A stretch of DNA of 64,000 bases from Natranaerobius thermophilus JW/NM-WN-LF (GTDB lineage Bacteria > Bacillota > Natranaerobiia > Natranaerobiales > Natranaerobiaceae): contig NC_010718.1 of NCBI RefSeq assembly GCF_000020005.1, forward strand, positions 625,001 to 689,000, in the 5' to 3' direction. The notes beneath the pieces were generated by a model. The model was not told the origin of the DNA. It was given only the letters and a program-made list of their open reading frames with translations, and ran no database searches. The position numbers were made by a program, and so were the translations under genes. Shown in pieces: positions 53,154-61,657 of this stretch. The first letter of the stretch is position 1. Every line of letters starts with the position of its first letter.

Positions 53154-54308
53154 TTGGAAAAGTTCAAAAAAGAGTTACGACGACTTCCTGACATATCTAA
53201 GGAGTCTGTTCAAGAATATGAAACACAACAAAATGCCATTGTGAATAAAGTTATGGAAATATTAGATAATGAAAAAAATTTAAAGGCCTTGACAAACAAT
53301 TATCCTGAGAATTTTTTATATTACAATCAAGATAACTTATCAAAATTATGGTTATCAGCTATTTATAATAATAAATTTGAGTTAGCTATTCCTTATTTAT
53401 GCTGGTATTACAGAGCTTATAGTTATGGGGGTTTTTCTGAAGATTTTTTTCGATTGGAATTACAAGCATGGATTGCCGCCACTCAGGAACTGCTCTCGTC
53501 TTCAGCACTGAAAGAGTTAATGCCTTTTTATCAATGGCTAACAGATCAACAAGGAAATTTAATAAAACTTGCTAATTCCCAAACCAAATCAGTTTTTAAG
53601 ATTCCAGCCTGGTGGAAACGAGTGGAGACATCTTTTTTCTCATCATTGATGCAGGGAGATTTAGACCGTTGCCTTGAGATAACAAAAAGACATGTGACTG
53701 CAAAAGAAATAATACCTGAATTCTATATGAATGTATTGCGCCCTGTTATGTACAAAATAGGATATTATTGGGAAATGGGAGATATTAATATGATACACGA
53801 ACAACACGCTACTTCCATTGTTATTAAAGTAAGGCATTATCTTTACAATCAGTATTTGTCATCAACAGAAAAGGATAAAGGGAAAGTAGTATTTACAACT
53901 GCCGCCTCTGATTCAAGCCAACTGGGTATGAAAATAGTGGGAGATTTATTAAGTCTTTACGGTTGGGATGTGAAGTATCTGGAGAACTTTACAGATAACC
54001 AATCAAAACATACTCTCGTTAACCAAATAAAAGAAATTAATCCTGATCTTATTGGGATATCATTCTCAGTATCATTTAATTTAGTAGAGGTCCACAGATT
54101 AATATCAGAAATCAGAAAATCTGATACATTAAAAAATAATTATATTTTAATAGGTGGGAGAGTAATTAATGAATTTAAGGATATAAATCTGGCCTCTTTA
54201 GTAAATGCGGATAACCAAGCTGAGGGAGCTTATCAGGCTTTAAGAAAAACAGAACGCTGGTGCCAAAACAAATTATCAGTTCAAGAAACTAAATCAACAG
54301 TAAATTAG
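53154..54308 (+). CDS. B12-binding-domain sensory protein with altered ligand motifs
   Basis: About 384 residues. A helical N-terminal half, a B12-binding-2-type cap (YYWEMGDINMIHEQHATS near residue 203) and a C-terminal Rossmann-like B12 domain (TAASDSSQLGMKIVGDLL). The usual DxHxxG reads DSSQLG, so the cobalt-binding His is missing, and the cap's EH pair reads EQ. It may bind cobalamin base-on, another corrinoid, or none. TTG start at 53154 with AGGGG 5 bases upstream. A hairpin covers its stop codon. Confidence 0.72.
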   Translation: MEKFKKELRRLPDISKESVQEYETQQNAIVNKVMEILDNEKNLKALTNNYPENFLYYNQDNLSKLWLSAIYNNKFELAIPYLCWYYRAYSYGGFSEDFFRLELQAWIAATQELLSSSALKELMPFYQWLTDQQGNLIKLANSQTKSVFKIPAWWKRVETSFFSSLMQGDLDRCLEITKRHVTAKEIIPEFYMNVLRPVMYKIGYYWEMGDINMIHEQHATSIVIKVRHYLYNQYLSSTEKDKGKVVFTTAASDSSQLGMKIVGDLLSLYGWDVKYLENFTDNQSKHTLVNQIKEINPDLIGISFSVSFNLVEVHRLISEIRKSDTLKNNYILIGGRVINEFKDINLASLVNADNQAEGAYQALRKTERWCQNKLSVQETKSTVN

Positions 54309-54334
54309 CTCCTTGTTTCAAAGGAGCTAATTTC
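54305..54334 (+). terminator. hairpin at the stop of the B12-domain gene
   Basis: TTAGCTCCTT / AAGGAGCTAA stem (10 bp) starting at the stop codon; T tract is short. Confidence 0.6.
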
Positions 54335-54369
54335 AGACTGTAGACAAATGGCTAGCTAAAACTTGAATT

Positions 54370-54798
54370 TTAGGATAAATCAGGCCTGCTAGGTGTAGAA
54401 ACCTGACTTAAAGTTTGACCAGCTTCGTCTTTTGTTTGGTTTTCAGTAGCTAAATCTCCTAAAGCTACCATTCCCACCAGTTTTCCATTTTCAATAACAG
54501 GTAATCGTCTAACTTGATACTTAGCCATGATATCTGCTGCTTCTTCAACAGAATTTTCAGGTGAACAACTAATGACGTCAGCTGTCATGGCTTCTTCACA
54601 AGGTACATTGACACTGTTTTCTAAAGCTACGTTTCTAATAGCAATATCTCTATCTGTTAACATGCCCACTACGTTTTCTCCGTCGTGTACTGATAAAACA
54701 CCTATATTAGTTTCCCTCATGATTTGAGCAGCCCGACTGACATTTTCACCTTTGTCAACTGAAAAGATTTCAGAAGTCATTACATCTCTAACTTTCAT
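54370..54798 (-). CDS. tandem CBS domain protein
   Basis: 142 residues: two CBS domains (VRDVMTSEIFSVDKGENV, GMLTDRDIAIRNV and EEAMTADVISCSPENSV, VALGDLATE) and a hydrophilic tail. These domains bind adenosyl nucleotides and usually regulate other proteins. AGGAGGG before the ATG. Single gene, convergent to the B12-domain gene. Confidence 0.88.
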   Translation of the reverse strand: MKVRDVMTSEIFSVDKGENVSRAAQIMRETNIGVLSVHDGENVVGMLTDRDIAIRNVALENSVNVPCEEAMTADVISCSPENSVEEAADIMAKYQVRRLPVIENGKLVGMVALGDLATENQTKDEAGQTLSQVSTPSRPDLS

Positions 54799-54978
54799 TA
54801 AAACCCTCCTAATAGTTTTAGATTAAATCATTTATAGAATGTGCAGTTTATTAATAAATATAACCAGGCTAAGCTGTTAAAAAATTAAAATATATGGAAG
54901 GGAATATTTTCTCTTATGGCGAATTTAATTATTGGGAAAATATAGTTAAATTGCATAATCTCTAAAAGGAGGAGCAAT

Positions 54979-56034
54979 ATGATTGATGAAGGAAGTAGAA
55001 AATCAGCTATCAAATTAGGTTTATCTTTAATGATTCTAGTTTTTACAACCGCTCCTGTATCTGGTCAAGACATAACAAATTTAGAAGAGTTGGATGGTTT
55101 AACTGCAGAAGACATGATTAATAGAGGAAAAGAACAGTTGCAAGCGGAAGAGACTCATACAATGAGCGGAGATGGATTAGCAACTATTTCATTGTCCACA
55201 AGATGCAGCTCAGATGCCTCTAATAACCACGAGATTCCCGATTTCGAGGTACCTTATCACGTAAAAACAAAAACTCAGTATGATCCCTTTAAATATTATA
55301 GCCAGTACGATATGGAAAATTATTTTCCCTTATTAGATTATTTTCCATTACTATCTAGCGGAAATTCTCTAGAGAGCTTTGGAATCCAAAAAGAAAGTGA
55401 TGAAATGTTATTAACGGATCAGAAATTGTATCAAAAATATAGAGGCGAGCAAGGCAAAAAATGGGTGGTTGGTGATCTAGCTTTAATGGATATGACAAAT
55501 TCAATCAAATACTTTATAAGTATGGATCCGTTAACTTCGATAGAAATGTTCCAGGAGTATGATGGAGATGTTAATTTAATTGGTGAAAAAGATATTGATA
55601 ATCAAGAATACTATGTTGTTGAAAGTAATTTCGATCCTGATACATATATGAATATGCTGGATGATTTTTTTGAATCCCCCGAGATTATTACAGATGAACA
55701 TCAAATACCAACCGAATTTGAAGAAGAACTAAAAGATATGGAACAAGAACTTCAAGAACAATGGGAAGAAACCAAAGAAAATTTGCAAGTATCTTTAACT
55801 AGAACTAAGTATATAAATCAAGAAAACTTCACTATTGATAAGTTAAATTCTGAGATTGATTTTAATTTTACTGCTGAAGAAGAAATTCCGGATGAACTGA
55901 TTGAGCTAGAAGTTGACTTAAACTTTGATACAGAATTATATATAGAGGATTATGGGCAAGAGTTGCATTTTTCTGATATAACAGAGAATCCCATTTCATA
56001 TGAAGAATTACTCAATGAAATTATGTTTGAATAA
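54979..56034 (+). CDS. secreted acidic protein of unknown function
   Basis: 351 residues. N-terminal signal peptide (IKLGLSLMILVFTTAPVSGQ). The mature part is acidic, Asp/Glu/Tyr-rich, with a helix around EEELKDMEQELQEQWEE (about residue 255) and repeated ideas of beta strands. No family is certain; the profile resembles DUF6612 or LolA-like folds. GGAGGAG ribosome site. Strong acid content fits the salt-adapted exterior. It is followed by a terminator. Confidence 0.75.
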   Translation: MIDEGSRKSAIKLGLSLMILVFTTAPVSGQDITNLEELDGLTAEDMINRGKEQLQAEETHTMSGDGLATISLSTRCSSDASNNHEIPDFEVPYHVKTKTQYDPFKYYSQYDMENYFPLLDYFPLLSSGNSLESFGIQKESDEMLLTDQKLYQKYRGEQGKKWVVGDLALMDMTNSIKYFISMDPLTSIEMFQEYDGDVNLIGEKDIDNQEYYVVESNFDPDTYMNMLDDFFESPEIITDEHQIPTEFEEELKDMEQELQEQWEETKENLQVSLTRTKYINQENFTIDKLNSEIDFNFTAEEEIPDELIELEVDLNFDTELYIEDYGQELHFSDITENPISYEELLNEIMFE

Positions 56035-56098
56035 TACTCTGATTAATTACTCAATGAAATGTTATTAGCAGATGGCGTATAAATGGTGTATAAAATGT

Positions 56099-56149
56099 AA
56101 GGGTTATTCCAAAAGTTAAAATAAAGACTTTTGGGATAACCCTTTTTTT
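56099..56149 (+). terminator. Rho-independent terminator
   Basis: AAGGGTTATTCCAAAAGT / ACTTTTGGGATAACCCTT, an 18-bp stem with one mismatch and a strong T tract. Confidence 0.93.
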
Positions 56150-56221
56150 GTAATATAAAAGCTAGTTCATTGTATACTTTGATAATAGACAAATAAGATT
56201 TTATAGGGGTGAATTGTTTAT

Positions 56222-57361
56222 ATGAATGTATTCAATATTAAAAAAAACCATAAAATCATGCTCATTTTTCTTGTTTTAATAATGCTTAGTTTAATTATTA
56301 CTTTTCTTCTCGGTCGGGATGACTTAAATGATGAAATCCATGATACGAAAAAAAATGAAGAAAAGCGAGATGGTGCTGACAAGGACTATACTGAGTTACC
56401 ATCATGGCAAACTATTGACCCCCAAGACTTAGATTATGTGGTTGATCCCTATCAGACCTATACTTATGACCAAATGGAACAGGATTTGGACCAATTAAAA
56501 GAAAATTATGGTGATTTGTTAGAAGTTAGGACAATAGGAAAATCAGTCCTGGGGAAAGATTTATATGCAGTAAGGATAGGGAATGAGGACAACACAATTT
56601 TAGTGGAAGCCAGTCATCATGCCAGGGAATGGATCTCCACTAATTTAACAATGAAAAAATTGGATCGTTATGCTTATAAATACGTCCAAAACGAAAAGAT
56701 AGGTGAGTTTAATATTAGAGAAATTCTGGACGATGTGGGAATTTGGTTTGTCCCAATGGTCAACCCTGATGGTGTAACATTACATCAAAAAGGGCTTGAT
56801 GGGATTCCTGAAGAATATCATGACGAATTTGTAGACTATAATGTAGACTGGGCTGGAGAAGATTTTTATTTATGGAAAGCAAATATTAATGGAGTTGACT
56901 TAAATAGGCAGTATCCTGCGGATTGGGAAGACTCCGATTGTACTGGTGTTAGATTTGCTATGAATTATAAAGGAGAGGAACCTTTATCAGAACCTGAATC
57001 TCAAGCTCTATATGAGTTTACTAAAGAAACCAAACCTTTAAGTGCTATATCATATCACACTCGAGGGCAAGTGATTTTCTGGTATTACCATAACAAACAT
57101 TTGGAAAGGGATCAGGAAATTGGTGATCAGCTCAGCGAATTAACAGGTTATACATTATATCCTCCTAGACCCGATTACAGAGGTGCAAATTTCAATGACT
57201 GGTTTATCCAAAAATTTGATAGGCCAGCTTATATTTTAGAATTAGTGCCTTTCACAGGTGACGAGGAAGATCGTGATTTGGATTATCTTAAGACTGAATG
57301 GAAAAATAATCGAGAGGTAGCGGTGTTTTTGGCAAAAGTTGCTAATAAAAAGTTAAAATAA
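56222..57361 (+). CDS. M14 family zinc carboxypeptidase
   Basis: 379 residues. A single N-terminal membrane helix anchors it. Zinc ligands lie in ASHHAREWIS (HxxE) and SYHTRGQVIFW (His); NPDGV, NGVDLNRQYP and YILELVPF complete the active site. Possibly acts on peptidoglycan peptides (D-glutamyl-L-diamino acid type) outside the cell. Start ATG 56222 has AGGGGTG upstream. Transcript follows the preceding gene's terminator. Confidence 0.9.
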   Translation: MNVFNIKKNHKIMLIFLVLIMLSLIITFLLGRDDLNDEIHDTKKNEEKRDGADKDYTELPSWQTIDPQDLDYVVDPYQTYTYDQMEQDLDQLKENYGDLLEVRTIGKSVLGKDLYAVRIGNEDNTILVEASHHAREWISTNLTMKKLDRYAYKYVQNEKIGEFNIREILDDVGIWFVPMVNPDGVTLHQKGLDGIPEEYHDEFVDYNVDWAGEDFYLWKANINGVDLNRQYPADWEDSDCTGVRFAMNYKGEEPLSEPESQALYEFTKETKPLSAISYHTRGQVIFWYYHNKHLERDQEIGDQLSELTGYTLYPPRPDYRGANFNDWFIQKFDRPAYILELVPFTGDEEDRDLDYLKTEWKNNREVAVFLAKVANKKLK

Positions 57362-57438
57362 CAAAATGTTTCAGTAATAGTAATTTTTTAGAAGGAATCA
57401 CCTAAAATAAGGTCGAATTTAACATTGGAGGTGATTCC

Positions 57439-57648
57439 ATGAGACCTAAAGCCATAGCTATTTTAGTGATAGCAATCATCTTTTTAATTTTATTATTTCA
57501 AAATACTCATCAGGTCGAACTGCAGTTACTATTTTGGAAAATTGATGGCCCTTTAATACTACTAATTTTGCTATCCCTTGCCGGTGGATTTGTCATTGGT
57601 TATCTTACCAGGGCTTTGTTTACGATTTCAAGAAGAAATAAAATGTAA
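57439..57648 (+). CDS. LapA domain (DUF1049) small membrane protein
   Basis: 69 residues with two helices: RPKAIAILVIAIIFLILLFQNTHQVEL and LLILLSLAGGFVIGYLTRALF, the typical LapA layout with NTHQVEL/LFW. GGAGGTGA ribosome site before the ATG. Converges with the selenoprotein gene at 57662 with a 13-base gap. Confidence 0.85.
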   Translation: MRPKAIAILVIAIIFLILLFQNTHQVELQLLFWKIDGPLILLILLSLAGGFVIGYLTRALFTISRRNKM

Positions 57649-57661
57649 TCAATTTAGCCTA

Positions 57662-57976
57662 TTATAAAGGAGTGACTGATTGAATATTTAAGGCAATTAA
57701 TCTTTTCAAAAACAAAAAGCCCCAGATAGTAACTACAATTCCCTGTTCTGGATCGGTTAATTCAATACTTTTTTGGATGTAAATCGTATAAGGATGGATT
57801 TCTTTTTTAACGAAACCGTCTTTAACAGCTGGTTCTTTAACCTGGACCTCAGGTTCTAAAGTACCACTGCATCAGCCACCACTGTTCCTAATTAATCTAA
57901 TAGTCAAAGTTGTTATTCCTTTTTTATCTAAATATTTTTTTGCTTTATCGTCTATTTGTAAACGGTAATCACTCAT
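57662..57976 (-). CDS. HesB-like CC/Se-motif selenoprotein (in-frame TGA = Sec35)
   Basis: A 104-residue minus-strand gene with an in-frame TGA at 57874-57872, so it is missed by standard ORF calling. ATG 57976 has AGGAGG 7 bases upstream. The protein reads MSDYRLQIDDKAKKYLDKKG, then IRLIRNSGG-Sec-CSGTLEPE, ending VTIWGFLFLKRLIAL. Upstream and downstream are coding-like with a proper stop (TAA 57664-57662). NSGG-U-CSG resembles the GGCCSG loop of HesB/IscA-like CC/Se-motif proteins, in which Sec can replace the first Cys. A SECIS-like hairpin follows the TGA. Predicted redox or iron-sulphur function is inferred; the selenium machinery is not in the window. Confidence 0.82.
57835..57861 (-). 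promoter_or_regulatory. SECIS-like hairpin
   Basis: On the minus strand the sequence reads CTTT-AG-AACCTG-AGGTC-CAGGTT-AAAG: a 6-bp stem plus 4 outer pairs with a 2-base bulge and an AGGTC loop. GGTC in the loop and 22 bases between TGA and the loop match bacterial SelB-binding elements such as E. coli fdhF. Confidence 0.75.
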
Positions 57977-58295
57977 CAAATACCTCCTAGCTTTACTTCT
58001 CCCAATACCCTTACGTGGGAGAGTATATTGTCCTGTATTATAATCATATTGACTACTGATGTCAATTGATATAATTACTATTAACGTACTTCCACAGCTG
58101 AATCAGTGTGCTTTCTTGCTAATGCTCATATTTAAAAAGCAGGATTTAGAATAAACTTTGCGGAAAACTCCCCTTTGAAGCATCACTTATCCTATTGCTT
58201 CATTGAGGGAGTTTTTTTCGGTATAATGAAATAATTGGATTTATGTACCCAAAAATTAAAATTCACTACGTATTGATTAGTAAAGGGTGAAGTAT
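57977..58295. other. spacer with possible small RNA before sigI
   Basis: About 319 bases. On the plus strand, TTGACT (about 58049) and TATAAT-like sequence (about 58070) are followed by about 90 bases and the nested hairpin at 58164-58218. A short transcript ending at the hairpin is possible; no gene is seen. Confidence 0.35.
58164..58218 (+). terminator. nested hairpin, terminator-like
   Basis: Outer stem AAAACTCCC / GGGAGTTTT, inner TGAAGCA / TGCTTCA, then a seven-T tract. It ends about 80 bases before sigI, with no obvious gene upstream on the plus strand. Confidence 0.65.
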
Positions 58296-59096
58296 ATGGA
58301 GAAAAAAGACATACAACTTTTACAAAAGGCTCAATCAGGTGATGAACAATCTAGAGAACTTTTAATAACATCATATACTTCATATATCCAGGAAATAGCT
58401 TCAGGGTATTGCAATCGTAAACTTGTATGGGAAAATGATGATGAATTAAGCATTGCACTTTTGGCACTGAATGAAGCTATTGACAGTTATGATCTCAACT
58501 CAAATAAAAAGTTTAAGAACTATTTGAGAATGGTTGTTAAAAGTCGCCTAGTTGATTATTTTAGAACTGAAAAACGGCATCACCATTTACCATTGAGTAA
58601 TAATTTGGAAGAATCCAACACTGAATTAGATGAACCTCCTGATAACAAAATTGAAGATGAAGCTGCCTGGAAGCAATACCATCAACAAAAAGAGTTTCAA
58701 GAAAGAGTTGAAGAAATGAGTCAATTTGAATACGTATTACAAGAATATGGTTTATCTTTTCATGACCTCGAACAAGCATCTCCTAAACATCAAAAAACTA
58801 GGGATAAACTGGTTGAAGTGGCGAAATTAATTGCAGAGCGAGAAGATTTATTAAAATACATAAAAAAGAAGAAAAAATTACCATTAAAAAAGCTCATTTT
58901 GGAAACGGGAAATAGCAAGAAAGTGTTAAAACGAGGCAGAAAATATATTCTAGCTGTGACAATGATAATATCAGACGAGCGCTTTTCCTATTTGAGATCA
59001 CTATTTTCATTACCCAACAAATCATCTGAAAAAGCTCAAAAAGTAACTGAAAGTGGCTCTCCTTTGAAAGGGGATGAAGATAATGTCAAAAATTAA
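58296..59096 (+). CDS. sigI: RNA polymerase sigma factor SigI
   Basis: About 266 residues. Sigma region 2-like start (LLQKAQSGDEQSRELLITSY) and ALLALNEAIDSYDLNSNKKFKNYLRMVVKSRLVDYFR are SigI hallmarks; the C-terminal region 4-like part is Lys-rich. SigI directs genes for heat or carbohydrate-related stress in Firmicutes. ATG 58296 follows AAAGGGTG by about 5 bases; GTG 58287 overlaps the site. Translationally coupled to rsgI (14-base overlap). Confidence 0.92.
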   Translation: MEKKDIQLLQKAQSGDEQSRELLITSYTSYIQEIASGYCNRKLVWENDDELSIALLALNEAIDSYDLNSNKKFKNYLRMVVKSRLVDYFRTEKRHHHLPLSNNLEESNTELDEPPDNKIEDEAAWKQYHQQKEFQERVEEMSQFEYVLQEYGLSFHDLEQASPKHQKTRDKLVEVAKLIAEREDLLKYIKKKKKLPLKKLILETGNSKKVLKRGRKYILAVTMIISDERFSYLRSLFSLPNKSSEKAQKVTESGSPLKGDEDNVKN

Positions 59097-60417
59097 GGCT
59101 GTAGTTATTAAAACAGAAAAAAATTATATGCATGTTGCTACTGAAGATCGCAGGTTCTTGCGGGTTCCTATTCCAGAAAAGGGAGTAGCCAAAGGTGAGG
59201 AAGTTTGGATTGATCCTGAGAATATTCAAGAAGATAAATTTATAGATACACGAAATAGTGTGCCACCGTCTATAAAAAACGTGGTTTCTATTGCAGCAAT
59301 TTTTATGCTATTAATAATTTCTCCATTTCTCAGTGATTTATTTTTTGAATCTGATGAAGCTGTGGCTTATTTAAATGTGGATATAAATCCAGGTTTTGAG
59401 TTAGCAGTTAATTCTGATTACAAGGTTATCGAAGCAGTTCCGCTAAACGAAACAGCAAAAGATTTATTTCAAGAGATCCAGTTAGAAGATAAATATCTCA
59501 CTAATTCAATGAGTAAATTGGTCAATACAGCTAGAGAAAAAGGTTATATTTATGACGAAATGGATAATTTAATAATGATCACATTGGTAAATGTGGATCA
59601 GGTTAATCAAAAAGACCTAACTTCTTCTAATTATCAAAATTTAAGAGATGAAATTTTAACCGGGGTGGAAGACACTGAAATTACAGCTAATATTGCATTA
59701 AGGGAAGGGACGATGGCTGAACTGAATCAGGCTAGAGAACAGGGAATAACTCTAAATGACTATAAGATAAAAGCAGAAGTTGCTCACACCTCAGAAGGCC
59801 AAGTTGAATCAACAAAAGAAAAGTCCCAGGAAGAAATAGATCGGGAAAAAATGATCACGGAGTTACGGGATGAGGGTAGATCTGTTGAAGAATTATACGA
59901 TGAAGTGACTCAAATAGGTAAATCAACAACAGACACAAAAAAGCCAAGTCCCCCAGATCATACTCCACCAGGGCAAGATGAACAAAAACCCCCTGGCCAA
60001 AGAGAAGAACATCCAGGAAGATCTCCTGAAGAAAAACCTCCTGGCCAGGATGAAGAAAAACCTCCAGGTCAAGATGAGAACGGTCACCCTGGCCAAAGAG
60101 ATGATGATCATCCGGGACAAAGAGACGAAATACCGCCAGGACAAACAGAAGATGGACCACCAGGACATGAGAATGATAGTCCTGGAACTGACGAGGGATA
60201 TGACGACAAATCTCCTGGTCATTCTGAAGAGGGGCCACCAGGACAGCTAGAGCAAGAACCGCCGGGAGAACCCCCGGGACAGAACGATAATGGTCCCCCT
60301 GGGCAGCAGGACAACGGTCCTCCTGGACATCAGCAGGACAATGGACCACCCGGACATCAAGATGATAATCTTCCTGGAAAGCAGCATGAAAATGGTCCCC
60401 CTGGGCAAGGTGAATGA
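59083..60417 (+). CDS. rsgI: anti-sigma-I factor RsgI with C-terminal PPG repeats
   Basis: About 444 residues. N-terminal RsgI domain binds SigI; one helix (about 64-84) crosses the membrane; the outer domain contains NVDINPGFELAV, where the Asn-Pro bond is the known autocleavage site of RsgI. The last about 160 residues are an unusual low-complexity region of about 20 PPG(Q/H)-type repeats with Asp/Glu/Gln spacers, in place of the carbohydrate-binding modules found in other RsgI. It may act as a wall or polymer sensor. ATG 59083 lies 9 bases after AAAGGGG and overlaps sigI by 14 bases. Confidence 0.92.
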   Translation: MSKIKAVVIKTEKNYMHVATEDRRFLRVPIPEKGVAKGEEVWIDPENIQEDKFIDTRNSVPPSIKNVVSIAAIFMLLIISPFLSDLFFESDEAVAYLNVDINPGFELAVNSDYKVIEAVPLNETAKDLFQEIQLEDKYLTNSMSKLVNTAREKGYIYDEMDNLIMITLVNVDQVNQKDLTSSNYQNLRDEILTGVEDTEITANIALREGTMAELNQAREQGITLNDYKIKAEVAHTSEGQVESTKEKSQEEIDREKMITELRDEGRSVEELYDEVTQIGKSTTDTKKPSPPDHTPPGQDEQKPPGQREEHPGRSPEEKPPGQDEEKPPGQDENGHPGQRDDDHPGQRDEIPPGQTEDGPPGHENDSPGTDEGYDDKSPGHSEEGPPGQLEQEPPGEPPGQNDNGPPGQQDNGPPGHQQDNGPPGHQDDNLPGKQHENGPPGQGE

Positions 60418-60527
60418 TTGGCATATTAAAGTTTTTCTAGAAAATTTTATCATAGGGTCCCAAAATTTAAATTGACTTTCGTATAGCTTAATGAGAAGAA
60501 AGATAATAACAAGGAGGGACCATAATT

Positions 60528-61547
60528 ATGAAAAAACTGTTGATTCTAGCTTTAGCCACTGTAATTTCCTTTGGAGGAATTTCCTATGCAGTAGCTGAAC
60601 AACAAGATGATGGTACAGAATTACCACCACCTTTTCAGGGGGAAGATAAGGAAAATCTACCTCCAGGACAAAGGAAGAAGTTAGTTGATAATGAGGATGA
60701 AGATGTGCCACCAGGATTAAGGGACAAAGATGGATTACCTCCAGGCATCCAAAAGCGATTTGGTGACCGTATTGAAGAGGAAGTAAAGGACTTAGAATTA
60801 ATTAGTGGAGAGGTAGTTGCGGTTGACGAAGACGATAACTATATCGACTTGTCAGCAGGAGAAAGTTATTTTTATCTAAAAGTATCCGAAGATTTTGTTG
60901 ATGAGCTGGAAGAAGGGTATGTTTACAAGCAAGATGAAGATGAAGAAAAAATTGAAGAATTAGCAGACTTAAAAGACTTATATATAGAGGTAGCAGTTGA
61001 TGAAGATTACGTTGTTTCAGAGATGAAAGATTTAGAAGAGAAAGAAGACGATGATGACGAAAAAACTGAAAAGTTTAAATTTGGCTTTATTTCGGATGTG
61101 AATGATGATGAAATTGATTTGTTTGTGAAAGAAACAGGGGAAGAAAAAACCTTTGATTTAGATGATGATGTGGCAGTTTATGGTGAGGCAGAGGAAAAAG
61201 ATGAACTAGAAGAAGGTCAGTTCATTGAAATGTCCGTTCTAGAAAATGATGAATCACTAATTCTTTACATTTACGTATTTGATGAAGAAGACATTGGAGA
61301 TTATGTAGTAGTCTACTTTGATGAAGATGATAAGGAACTACTTGTAGAAGACATAGAAGAAAACGAATACAATCTTTATAGTAGTTCAGAGGAGATGGTA
61401 GTAGTTTTAGAAGATGAGTCCCTAACACATGAAGAATTTGAAGAAGAAATGATGGATATTAGACTTAGAGATGAAGAGCTTGAAATAGAACATTTGTATA
61501 AAGAAGCCGGTAAAGTGATTGGTGTAAAATTAGTGGAAATTGATTAA
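60528..61547 (+). CDS. secreted highly acidic protein with PPG motifs
   Basis: 339 residues. Signal peptide (KKLLILALATVISFGGISYAVA). The first 70 mature residues carry LPPGQRKK, VPPGLRDK and LPPGIQKR, similar to the RsgI repeats next door; the rest is Asp/Glu-rich with repeated beta-like stretches (ISGEVVAVDEDDN, FGFISDVNDDE). Probable surface protein of the SigI regulon or a partner of RsgI (inference). AAGGAGGG before the ATG. No family recognised. Confidence 0.8.
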   Translation: MKKLLILALATVISFGGISYAVAEQQDDGTELPPPFQGEDKENLPPGQRKKLVDNEDEDVPPGLRDKDGLPPGIQKRFGDRIEEEVKDLELISGEVVAVDEDDNYIDLSAGESYFYLKVSEDFVDELEEGYVYKQDEDEEKIEELADLKDLYIEVAVDEDYVVSEMKDLEEKEDDDDEKTEKFKFGFISDVNDDEIDLFVKETGEEKTFDLDDDVAVYGEAEEKDELEEGQFIEMSVLENDESLILYIYVFDEEDIGDYVVVYFDEDDKELLVEDIEENEYNLYSSSEEMVVVLEDESLTHEEFEEEMMDIRLRDEELEIEHLYKEAGKVIGVKLVEID

Positions 61548-61657
61548 TTGACCTTGATTCACACCTAAACAACTTGTTTTACATTGCTATCGGTGATACA
61601 ATAACAATAATTGATAGAATAGGAATAAAAGGGAAATTAACAGTTGAGGCGATATCT

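Noticed and set aside
57662-57976. Reading the TGA as a simple nonsense mutation
   Set aside because: A good ribosome site, coding-like sequence on both sides, a CC/Se-type motif and a GGTC-loop hairpin at the right distance make selenocysteine more likely. A pseudogene remains possible without proof.
59855-60424. Long minus-strand frame of 189 codons opposite rsgI
   Set aside because: It is antisense to the PPG repeats. Low-complexity repeats keep several frames open. No ribosome site and the plus-strand rsgI frame is well supported.
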